Part shown: positions 1 through 5,390 of the stretch, piece by piece
Numbering within the stretch: the first letter of the stretch is position 1
Layout of the letters: each line of letters begins with the position of its first letter
Assembly: GCA_934130045.1 (NCBI GenBank)
Contig: CAKOXI010000037.1
Location: 1 to 8,670, forward strand
Origin: an uncultured Bacilli bacterium
GTDB lineage: Bacteria; Bacillota_I; Bacilli_A; RF39; UBA660
Length of the DNA: 8,670 nucleotides
Direction: 5' to 3'
Position numbers and translations under genes: made by a program
Notes under the pieces: model-generated
Told to the model about the DNA's origin: nothing
The model's input: the letters and a program-made list of their open reading frames with translations, nothing else
Database searches by the model: none

Positions 1-93
1 AAAAATCAATTTCAAATTTAAGAAATTAGATTCTTACTCAATTAAGCTATATTAAGTTGTTAAAAACTGTCAGCAGATGGAGACAGTGAATAT
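1..93. other. Non-coding or rearranged sequence upstream of truncated yabG
   Basis: None of the three forward frames is open across this stretch. The yabG frame has TAA stops at 19-21, 43-45 and 61-63, and the other two frames have stops at 53-55 and 27-29. The last ten codons or so before base 94 still read like YabG (Asp-Gly-Asp-Ser-Glu-Tyr-Leu from about base 76). The break between yabG-like and unrelated sequence therefore lies near bases 61-75. No convincing promoter or RNA gene was seen. Confidence 0.55.
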
Positions 94-597
94 TTGGATA
101 AATGTTTAAAATATTATGAAGAAGATAGTTTAATGGCAATTGGTATAAGGGAAAATGAAGAAAATATACCTTTTAAAATAAAGGAATTGTTAGAATTATA
201 TAATCCAAATATTTTAGTTATTACGGGTCATGATGCTTATTATAAAAAGAAAGGTAGTAGAGATGATTTAGCGTCCTATAAGAATAGTGAAAACTTTGTT
301 AAGGCAATAAAAGAAGCAAGAAAATATGAACATAGTCATGAAAAACTGATTATAATTGCTGGAGCTTGTCAATCTAATTATGAAGAACTTATAAAAGCAG
401 GCGCTAATTTTGCATCTAGCCCAAAAAGAATAAACATTCATGCTTTGGATCCAGCTATTATAGCGACTAGAGTTAGTTTATCAGACATAAGTAAAGATAT
501 TGATTTAATAAATATCTTAGAAAATACAAAATATGGTAAAGATGGTATTGGAGGAATTAAAACAAAAGGAACTATGTATATTGGTTATCCTAGATGA
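94..597 (+). CDS. yabG: Sporulation-specific cysteine protease YabG, 5'-truncated
   Basis: The product resembles the C-terminal half of YabG, the protease made in the mother cell that trims spore coat proteins such as SpoIVA. Visible motifs are LVITGHD (His46 here) and IIIAGACQSNYE (Cys92), followed by AGANFASSPKR and HALDPA. From memory, the B. subtilis catalytic pair is His172 and Cys218, also 46 residues apart, so the active-site half is present. The first ~120 residues of the ~290-residue protein are missing. Base 94 is only the first possible start (TTG) after an in-frame TAA at 61-63. YabG-like sequence continues upstream of it to about base 64-76, so this TTG is unlikely to be the ancestral start. 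The C-terminus (GIGGIKTKGTMYIGYPR) is normal. The TGA stop touches the AGGAGG of veg. The gene is either a pseudogene remnant, an assembly junction, or an expressed short form. Confidence 0.85.
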   Translation: MDKCLKYYEEDSLMAIGIRENEENIPFKIKELLELYNPNILVITGHDAYYKKKGSRDDLASYKNSENFVKAIKEARKYEHSHEKLIIIAGACQSNYEELIKAGANFASSPKRINIHALDPAIIATRVSLSDISKDIDLINILENTKYGKDGIGGIKTKGTMYIGYPR

Positions 598-607
598 GGA
601 GGATTTG

Positions 608-835
608 ATGACTGTTGATCAAGTAAGAGTTAAAATGAATGAGTATCTTGGAAAAAATGTTGTAATTAAGTATAATTTAGGTAGAAATAAATGTGAAAAA
701 TATAATGCAACTATAAAGGAACTTTATAAAAATATTTTTTTAGTAGAGATTAAAGAGTCAAATATTAAAAATGAAATTAAATCTTTTTCTTATTCTGATG
801 TTATAACTAAAACAATAAAATTAATTATAAAATAA
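608..835 (+). CDS. veg: Veg family protein (DUF1021)
   Basis: A 75-residue protein of the Veg family. In B. subtilis, Veg is a small, highly expressed cytoplasmic protein linked to biofilm formation and spore outgrowth; its biochemical function is not settled. The family pattern is visible: a short N-terminal helix, LGKNVVIKYNLGRNK near residues 14-28, a beta-rich middle (NIFLVEI), and the C-terminal FSYSDVITKTIKL (60-72), which corresponds to SYSYADILTETVEL of B. subtilis Veg. The frame is open upstream to 533, inside yabG, but the ATG at 608 is chosen because AGGAGG at 597-602 lies 5 bases before it and the length then fits the family (86 in B. subtilis). A TTG directly before it (605) is too close to the ribosome site. 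The yabG-veg order is the same as in B. subtilis. Confidence 0.9.
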   Translation: MTVDQVRVKMNEYLGKNVVIKYNLGRNKCEKYNATIKELYKNIFLVEIKESNIKNEIKSFSYSDVITKTIKLIIK

Positions 836-870
836 TAGTTAATATATTAGATTAAAAATTGTAATAGGTA

Positions 871-899
871 TTGATTTTCAAAAAGAATTATTATACAAT
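871..899 (+). promoter_or_regulatory. Putative sigma-A-type promoter for spoVG
   Basis: TTGATT at 871-876 and TACAAT at 894-899 are separated by 17 bases, close to the vegetative consensus. Transcription would start near 906, about 30 bases before the spoVG start. In B. subtilis spoVG is transcribed by sigma-H; a sigma-H pair is only poorly matched here. This is a pattern match only. Confidence 0.55.
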
Positions 900-936
900 T
901 AAACTGTAATATGGTAAGATGAAGGGAGAGATTTAC

Positions 937-1194
937 TTGAAAATTACATCTGTAAAAGTTCATAAAACTGAAAAAGAAAATTCTAGAATGAAAGGAATTG
1001 TATCAGTAGTTCTTGATGATTGCTTTGTAGTACGCGATATTAGAATTATTCAAGGTGATGATAAGTTATTTATTGCTATGCCAAGCCGTAAATTAAATGA
1101 TGATACATATCATGATATTGCTCATCCAATTGATCAAGAAACTCGTGAAATGTTTGAAAAGGCAATTATTGATGCATATAATGAAGCTGAATAA
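937..1194 (+). CDS. spoVG: Septation/sporulation regulator SpoVG
   Basis: An 85-residue SpoVG protein, a small nucleic-acid-binding regulator that affects septation and sporulation in Bacillus and virulence or capsule genes in staphylococci and Listeria. The hallmark core is intact: FVVRDIRIIQGDDKLFIAMPSRK (residues 30-52) and DIAHPID (60-66), followed by the C-terminal helix. The ATG at 919 is in frame, but the TTG at 937 is preferred. AAGGGAG at 922-928 lies 8 bases before it, and translation then begins MKITSVKVHK, matching the family N-terminus (MEVTDVRL in B. subtilis). Starting at 919 would add six residues encoded by the ribosome site itself. The usual acidic tail after the helix is short. 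The gene has its own promoter-like sequence and is followed at once by a terminator-like hairpin, so it may be a single-gene unit. Confidence 0.95.
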   Translation: MKITSVKVHKTEKENSRMKGIVSVVLDDCFVVRDIRIIQGDDKLFIAMPSRKLNDDTYHDIAHPIDQETREMFEKAIIDAYNEAE

Positions 1195-1221
1195 AATCAA
1201 AAAATATTTTTGATTTTTTTT
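1193..1221 (+). terminator. AT-rich intrinsic terminator after spoVG
   Basis: An 11-bp perfect inverted repeat (1193-1203 with 1207-1217) around a 3-base loop is followed by a T run ending at 1221. It overlaps the last two bases of the spoVG stop codon. The stem has only one G-C pair, so it would be weak and could allow read-through into yabP. Confidence 0.55.
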
Positions 1222-1248
1222 AATATATATTTTTTTCTTTCATATAAT
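1221..1248 (+). promoter_or_regulatory. Possible sigma-E-type promoter before yabP
   Basis: CATATAAT at 1241-1248 fits the mother-cell sigma-E -10 element (CATACAAT-like). A loose ATAT-type -35 lies about 14 bases upstream. The yabP-yabQ genes are sigma-E-dependent in B. subtilis, which supports the idea. Against it, the start point would fall near 1254, next to or inside the ribosome site at 1253-1260, leaving a very short leader, and AT-rich sequence gives such matches by chance. Confidence 0.35.
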
Positions 1249-1268
1249 TTTTAGAGGAGGATAAATAT

Positions 1269-1559
1269 ATGGATAAGAATGAAAGTTTTAGCACATTAGG
1301 ACATGTAGTAACAATAAGTGAAAGAAAAAATATAGTTATTAGTGGAGTAAAAAAAATAGAAAGTTTTGATAATGAAGAATTTTTAATGGAAACAAATATG
1401 GGTTATATAGTATTAAAAGGTGAAGAATTAGAAATAATAAAGTTAGATACTTATCAAGGTAATGTATCAATAAAAGGAAAAGTTAATAGTTTAGCATATA
1501 TGGAAAGTTTATCTAAAAAGAATAAAGAAGATGGAGTTTTTAATAAATTATTTAAATGA
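1269..1559 (+). CDS. yabP: Sporulation protein YabP (YabP/YqfC family)
   Basis: A 96-residue YabP/YqfC-family protein. In B. subtilis, YabP is a mother-cell protein needed for spore cortex formation. The family pattern is clear: VVTISERKNIVISGVKKIESFDNEEFLMET (residues 13-42), then GYIVLKGEELEIIKLD and the closing GNVSIKGKVNSLAYMES, an all-beta repeat typical of the family. Length matches B. subtilis YabP (about 100). The ATG start has AGGAGG at 1255-1260, 8 bases upstream. The stop codon overlaps the start of yabQ in an ATGA junction, so the two are translationally coupled. The related protein YqfC has the same fold, but the adjacent yabQ and divIC identify this copy as YabP. Confidence 0.9.
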   Translation: MDKNESFSTLGHVVTISERKNIVISGVKKIESFDNEEFLMETNMGYIVLKGEELEIIKLDTYQGNVSIKGKVNSLAYMESLSKKNKEDGVFNKLFK

Positions 1560-1843
1560 TGAATTTAAGAACACAAATTATACTAATTATTTTTTCTTTT
1601 TTTTATGGATTTTTATTTTCCATATTTTTAAATATTAACTATAAATTTATATATAGCTCTAACAAATTTATTAAAGTAATTTCATCCTTTTTGATTGTAT
1701 TTATATCTTTACTTGTATATTTTATTGGTATTAGAAAGATAAATAACGCTATTTTACACCCTTATTCTATTTTAATGATTATGCTTGGATTTTTTGTTCA
1801 AATTTATATCCACAGAGTTATTGCTAAAAAACTAAAAAAATGA
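1556..1843 (+). CDS. yabQ: Spore cortex biosynthesis membrane protein YabQ, short form
   Basis: A 95-residue integral membrane protein placed between yabP and divIC exactly as in B. subtilis, where YabQ is a mother-cell outer-forespore-membrane protein required for cortex synthesis. Three hydrophobic segments are visible (about residues 6-26, 39-58 and 70-88), with the YabQ-like N-terminus LRTQIILIIFSFFYGFLFSIF and a basic tail (KKLKK). It is much shorter than B. subtilis YabQ (about 210), lacking the C-terminal part, although short versions are common in other spore-formers. Two consecutive ATG codons (1556 and 1559) are possible starts; 1556 overlaps the yabP stop by four bases. No separate ribosome site is visible, consistent with coupling. 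Identification rests on position and topology as much as on sequence. Confidence 0.82.
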   Translation: MMNLRTQIILIIFSFFYGFLFSIFLNINYKFIYSSNKFIKVISSFLIVFISLLVYFIGIRKINNAILHPYSILMIMLGFFVQIYIHRVIAKKLKK

Positions 1844-1849
1844 TATACT
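1821..1849 (+). promoter_or_regulatory. Possible sigma-A-type promoter for divIC inside yabQ
   Basis: TTGCTA at 1821-1826 and TATACT at 1844-1849 are 17 bases apart. Transcription would begin near 1856, leaving a leader of about 20 bases with the ribosome site GGGTGGTGG. Such a promoter would free divIC (needed in growth) from the sporulation genes upstream. Pattern match only. Confidence 0.4.
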
Positions 1850-1875
1850 TATCTATATAATAGGGTGGTGGTTAT

Positions 1876-2301
1876 TTGGCAACACGTAAAGTAACTAAAG
1901 CATCAAAAATGCGCCTATTAGTTTTCGGTAGTATTTGCATTTTTGTAATAGTTTATTTTATTATTAATACATTTTCAATGATTTTTAATATAAAAAGTTT
2001 GAGTAAGGAACAAAATAGTTTAGAAAATAATTTAACTGAATTACAAAATGAGGAAACAAATTTAACTAAAGAGTTAGAAAAATTAAAGAATGATGAATAT
2101 AAAGCTAGATATGCTAGAGAATATTTTTTATATTCTAAAGAAAATGGTGAATATATTTTTACTAATGTATTTGATTCTGATGAAGATGTAGTAGAAACTT
2201 CAAATTCAAATGATAATTTTTATTTTTACTTATTTGTAGGTGGAGCTTTTGTTATATTAGTGATAATTATATTTATAATAAAAAGGGTAATAAAAAAGTA
2301 A
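1876..2301 (+). CDS. divIC: DivIC/FtsB-type septum formation initiator with an extra C-terminal membrane helix
   Basis: A 141-residue septum formation initiator family protein. DivIC/FtsB proteins sit in the cell membrane with FtsL and DivIB/FtsQ and activate septal wall synthesis. In order: a basic N-terminus, a membrane helix (about 13-35), a coiled coil rich in Leu, Glu and Asn (40-72), then DEYKARYAREYFLYSKENGEYIF (73-95), the family signature resembling 'Y-E-ARE-L-kpGE-F'. An acidic linker follows (100-114), and then a second strongly hydrophobic helix (115-136) with a KRVIKK end. Family members normally have one membrane helix, so the second is odd. The basic ends predict both termini inside. 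The TTG start has AGGGTGG at 1862-1868 upstream. Its place after yabP-yabQ matches B. subtilis divIC. Confidence 0.88.
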   Translation: MATRKVTKASKMRLLVFGSICIFVIVYFIINTFSMIFNIKSLSKEQNSLENNLTELQNEETNLTKELEKLKNDEYKARYAREYFLYSKENGEYIFTNVFDSDEDVVETSNSNDNFYFYLFVGGAFVILVIIIFIIKRVIKK

Positions 2302-2316
2302 TAGGGGTTGATATAA

Positions 2317-4749
2317 ATGTATAAATTAGGACAACAATTTGAGTTTGATTATGAAAGAGCTAAAGCAAATCCTAAGTGTATTATTGCTGGTAATAAATAT
2401 CGTATAACTGTTATGACTGAAAGGCTTATTAGACTTGAATATAATGAGGACGGTATTTTTTTAGATAGTCCAACTCAATTTGCTTGGTATCGTGATTTGG
2501 GTGTTACGGATTTTAAAATAAAACAAGATTCAAAATATATAGAAATAACTACTAAATATTTTTGTTTAACTTATTTAAAGGAAAAACCATTTGGTTCTAA
2601 TAAAGTAACGCCAACTGCTAATTTAAAAGTTGAACTTTTGAGTAATGGTAGAACTTGGTATTATGGGCATCCTGAGGTAAGAAATTATGGTAGTCCTGGA
2701 TTTGAATTGTATCATAAATCAAAATTTAGTAAGAAAAATAAAGTAAAGTATAAAAAAGGATTATATTCAATAGATGGTTTTGTAAGTATTGATGATTCTA
2801 AAAGTATGATAATTGAACCAACTGGTAGTGCTATAGAGCGCCCAATCCAAAAGGGAAATATAGATATATATTTATTTATGTATGATAAAGATTTTCAAGG
2901 ATGTTTAGATGATTATTATAATTTAACTGGGTATCCAGCTTTAATACCTAGATATGCTTTAGGTAATTGGTGGAGTAGAAATATATCATATAATGATGAA
3001 CAGTTGGATGAGCTAGTTAATAATTTTGAAAAACATAATATTCCAATGTCTGTAATGGTTTTAAATAATGAATGGCATTTAAATAAATATGAGGATATAA
3101 AAAATATAAGAACTGGATTTACTTTTAATAATGGACTTATTAAAAATCCTAAAGAGACAGTAGAAAAACTGCATTCTAAAGGTATTAGATTAGGTCTTAA
3201 TGTTGATCCTAGTGATGGAATATTCCCATATGAGGTATATTATAATAAGATTTGTGAATATTTACAGGTAACTCCAGGTACAGTTATTCCATTTAATGTT
3301 TTAGATCCTAAATTTTTAGATGTATATTTAAAATTGCTAATTCATCCATTAGATAATTTGGATGTAGACTTCTTTTGGATTGATTATAGTAACCCTAAAA
3401 ATGGCAATGAATTATGGATATTAAATCATTATCATTTTTATGATATGATGAGAAACTATAAAAGAAGACCAATGCTATTAACTACTAATTCCTTAATTGC
3501 GCCTCACAGGTATCCAGTATTATATTCTGGTAAAAGCATCGTTAGTTGGGACACATTAAAATTAATTCCTATTCACAACTCTAGTGCTTCAAATAATGGT
3601 GTAAGTTGGTGGAGTCATGATATTGGTGGCTTTTATAAAGGTATTGAAGATGATGAGCTATATACAAGATATGTTCAACTTGGAACATTTAGTCCAATTT
3701 TAAAATTTGGTAGTGAAAGAGGAAAATATTATAGACGTGAACCATGGAAATGGGGATATAAAACATATAATATTGTAAAAGACTATTTAAAATTACGTCA
3801 TAGATTAATTCCTTATATGTATAATGAAGCATATAAATATCATAAATTTGGTGTACCAGTAATACAACCAATTTATTATAAAAATCCAGAAATGTATGAT
3901 GATGTTTTATATAGAAATGAATATTATTTTGGAAGTGAATTATTTATTTGTCCAATAATCAATAAAAAAGAACCTGTTATGCAAAGAGTTATTCATAAAT
4001 TTTATATGCCAGATGGTGTTTGGTATGATTTTGTAACTGGGAAAAAATTTCCAGGTGGTAAAAATTATGTGTCCTTTTTTAAGGATAATGATTATCCTGT
4101 TTTTGCTAAAGCTGGTTCGATAATTACATTAGGTGATAATGAAAATATTAATGATACAACTCCGCCTAAAAATATGGAAATACAAATTTTTCCTGGAAGA
4201 AGTAATAAATACGATTTATATGAAGATGATGGTGTAAGTGATTTATATAAGACAGGTTATTATTTAAAATCATCAATAGAGTATAATTATTTACCAAGTA
4301 ATTATACAGTTATTATAAGAGCTGTTGAGGGTAAAAGTGGTATTGTGCCAGAAAATAGAAATTATAAAGTTAGGTTTAGAAATACTAAAAAAGCTAATGA
4401 TGTAATTGTTTATTTTAATAATGATCTGATGGAATATAAAAGTTATGTAGAAGATACTGATTTTGTTGTTGAAATATTTAATGTACCAACTATTGGTCAA
4501 TTAACCTTAAATTGTAAAGGAAAAAATATTGAAATTGATGCAGTTCGATTAATCAATGATGATATTCAATCAATCTTGTATGATTTACAAATTGAAACAG
4601 AGATGAAAGAAACAATTGATCAGATTATTTTTAGTGAATTACCAATTAAAAAGAAGAGAATTGCGCTTCGTAAATTAAAAAAAGTTGGTTTGGAAAGAAA
4701 ATTTATACGTTTATTTTTAAAATTATTAGATTATATTAGTGAAGTTTAA
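2317..4749 (+). CDS. Glycoside hydrolase family 31 protein (alpha-glucosidase/alpha-xylosidase-like)
   Basis: An 810-residue GH31 enzyme with no signal peptide, so probably cytoplasmic and acting on imported alpha-linked oligosaccharides; the exact substrate cannot be read from sequence. Regions in order: N-terminal beta-sandwich (to about 200), TIM barrel (about 205-540) with LGLNVDP (293-298), the nucleophile motif FFWIDYS (Asp356) and SWWSHDIGG (430-438, substrate-pocket His434-Asp435), the proximal C-terminal sheet, a DUF5110-type domain (MEIQIFPG at 620, YEDDG 635-639), and a basic helical tail (about 750-810). The acid/base Asp of GH31, in the motif G-D-N/T-x-x-S-W, aligns with Lys406 (SGKSIVSWD), so hydrolysis may be impaired or altered. 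ATG start with AGGGG at 2303-2307, 9 bases upstream and 15 bases after divIC; it may be co-transcribed. No strong terminator follows. Confidence 0.93.
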   Translation: MYKLGQQFEFDYERAKANPKCIIAGNKYRITVMTERLIRLEYNEDGIFLDSPTQFAWYRDLGVTDFKIKQDSKYIEITTKYFCLTYLKEKPFGSNKVTPTANLKVELLSNGRTWYYGHPEVRNYGSPGFELYHKSKFSKKNKVKYKKGLYSIDGFVSIDDSKSMIIEPTGSAIERPIQKGNIDIYLFMYDKDFQGCLDDYYNLTGYPALIPRYALGNWWSRNISYNDEQLDELVNNFEKHNIPMSVMVLNNEWHLNKYEDIKNIRTGFTFNNGLIKNPKETVEKLHSKGIRLGLNVDPSDGIFPYEVYYNKICEYLQVTPGTVIPFNVLDPKFLDVYLKLLIHPLDNLDVDFFWIDYSNPKNGNELWILNHYHFYDMMRNYKRRPMLLTTNSLIAPHRYPVLYSGKSIVSWDTLKLIPIHNSSASNNGVSWWSHDIGGFYKGIEDDELYTRYVQLGTFSPILKFGSERGKYYRREPWKWGYKTYNIVKDYLKLRHRLIPYMYNEAYKYHKFGVPVIQPIYYKNPEMYDDVLYRNEYYFGSELFICPIINKKEPVMQRVIHKFYMPDGVWYDFVTGKKFPGGKNYVSFFKDNDYPVFAKAGSIITLGDNENINDTTPPKNMEIQIFPGRSNKYDLYEDDGVSDLYKTGYYLKSSIEYNYLPSNYTVIIRAVEGKSGIVPENRNYKVRFRNTKKANDVIVYFNNDLMEYKSYVEDTDFVVEIFNVPTIGQLTLNCKGKNIEIDAVRLINDDIQSILYDLQIETEMKETIDQIIFSELPIKKKRIALRKLKKVGLERKFIRLFLKLLDYISEV

Positions 4750-4767
4750 AAAATTTTTAAATCATTG

Positions 4768-4796
4768 TTGAATTATATATTTATATATGTTATACT
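4768..4796 (+). promoter_or_regulatory. Sigma-A promoter of the T-box-leuS operon
   Basis: TTGAAT at 4768-4773 and TATACT at 4791-4796 are 17 bases apart, with an extended -10 TG at 4788-4789. Transcription would start near 4803, just before the T-box stem I. This is the best promoter match in the window and its position relative to the leader is right. Confidence 0.75.
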
Positions 4797-4811
4797 AATT
4801 CTAGTTTTAAA

Positions 4812-5026
4812 AACGTTGATGAAAGAGTAGTAATAATAATATATTTTGTAGAGAAAAAGTGGATGGTGAAAACTTTAAATATCTTATTATGAACTTACTT
4901 TCTAAGTTTCATATATGATAAATATATGACGTACATTTGCGTTAAAAATATAAAGAGCATAAAGATTTTTATGAATTAAGGTGGTACCGCGGATTTTATT
5001 CGTCCTTAATTGATAAGGTCTTTTTT
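4812..5026 (+). promoter_or_regulatory. Leucine T-box riboswitch (tRNA-sensing leader of leuS)
   Basis: The leader carries the conserved T-box GGTGGTACCGCGG (4980-4992), whose TGGT can pair with the ACCA end of uncharged tRNA-Leu. Stem I is closed by GAAAG (4821-4825) with CTTTC (4898-4902). It contains the 5' loop element AGTAGTA, AGAGA at 4850-4854 and GTGGATGGTG at 4859-4868, as in known T-boxes. The specifier codon is CTT (Leu) at 4894-4896, in the usual GAA-codon-A setting. A second hairpin (4909-4916 with 4922-4929) follows, in the place of stem II. The antiterminator pairs AAGG (4978-4981) with CCTT (5004-5007); the competing terminator uses the same CCTT. Low leucyl-tRNA charging should switch on the downstream genes. 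Stem boundaries are hand-folded and approximate. Confidence 0.93.
5004..5026 (+). terminator. T-box leader terminator
   Basis: CCTTA (5004-5008) pairs with TAAGG (5014-5018) around a 5-base loop and is followed by TC and six Ts (5021-5026). The left arm is also the 3' strand of the antiterminator, as expected for a transcription-attenuating T-box. The stem is short, so termination may be leaky. Confidence 0.7.
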
Positions 5027-5043
5027 ATGTATATGGAGGATTT

Positions 5044-5388
5044 ATGAAATATGTTATTACTTATTTAATTACTTTTTGGGTCATTTATTTATTATATTTT
5101 TTGTTAGTTGTTAATAGAAAAAAGGCAATAAATAAATTTAAAAATAGTATGGAAGTTAAATATTTAATGAATAAATATAGTGTAAATATTGATAAAGTAA
5201 ATATAAAAAAATTGGCTAATATGGTAGCTTTATCTAATTCATTTATAATTACAACTGTATTTATTGTAATTATATTTATTGATAATTTTATTTTAAAAAT
5301 GTTAGTAGCATTTGTTATATTGTTTCCCTTAATAATTATTATATATTGGTTATTAGGTAAAATTTTAAAAAAGGAAGAAGGTAAATAA
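5044..5388 (+). CDS. Small membrane protein of unknown function, T-box-controlled
   Basis: A 114-residue protein with three predicted membrane helices: residues 3-23, about 62-80 and 82-104. The first is followed by a basic stretch (NRKKAINKFKNS), and between helices 1 and 2 lies a ~35-residue hydrophilic loop, KYLMNKYSVNIDKVNIKKLANMVALSNSFI. The C-terminus is basic (GKILKKEEGK). The general plan (one helix, charged loop, closely paired helices) is loosely like EMC3/TMCO1 (DUF106) insertase-type proteins, but I see no decisive motif and make no functional claim. ATG start with GGAGG at 5035-5039. It is the first gene after the leucine T-box and ends two bases before leuS, whose ribosome site lies inside it. 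It should thus be induced by leucine starvation with leuS. A leucine-related role is conceivable but unproven. Confidence 0.8.
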   Translation: MKYVITYLITFWVIYLLYFLLVVNRKKAINKFKNSMEVKYLMNKYSVNIDKVNIKKLANMVALSNSFIITTVFIVIIFIDNFILKMLVAFVILFPLIIIIYWLLGKILKKEEGK

Positions 5389-5390
5389 TT

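Noticed and set aside
533..607. Longer veg reading frame starting at an ATG inside yabG (25 extra residues)
   Set aside because: The extra part overlaps yabG, has no homology to Veg, and the AGGAGG at 597-602 points to the ATG at 608.
864..888. Sigma-H promoter for spoVG (AGGTATT ... GAAT)
   Set aside because: The two elements resemble sigma-H boxes and B. subtilis spoVG is sigma-H-dependent, but the spacing is about two bases too short and the -35 box has a mismatch; the sigma-A pair fits better.
919..936. ATG start for spoVG six codons upstream
   Set aside because: The extra codons consist mainly of the ribosome site itself; SpoVG homology begins at the TTG at 937, which is correctly spaced from AAGGGAG.
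3689..4500. Two - strand open frames inside the GH31 gene
   Set aside because: They are opposite a gene with clear GH31 motifs throughout, lack ribosome sites and look like translated AT-rich antisense.
4745..4761. Palindrome of A and T directly after the GH31 gene as a terminator
   Set aside because: It has no G-C pairs and no following T run, so it would not form a stable terminator.
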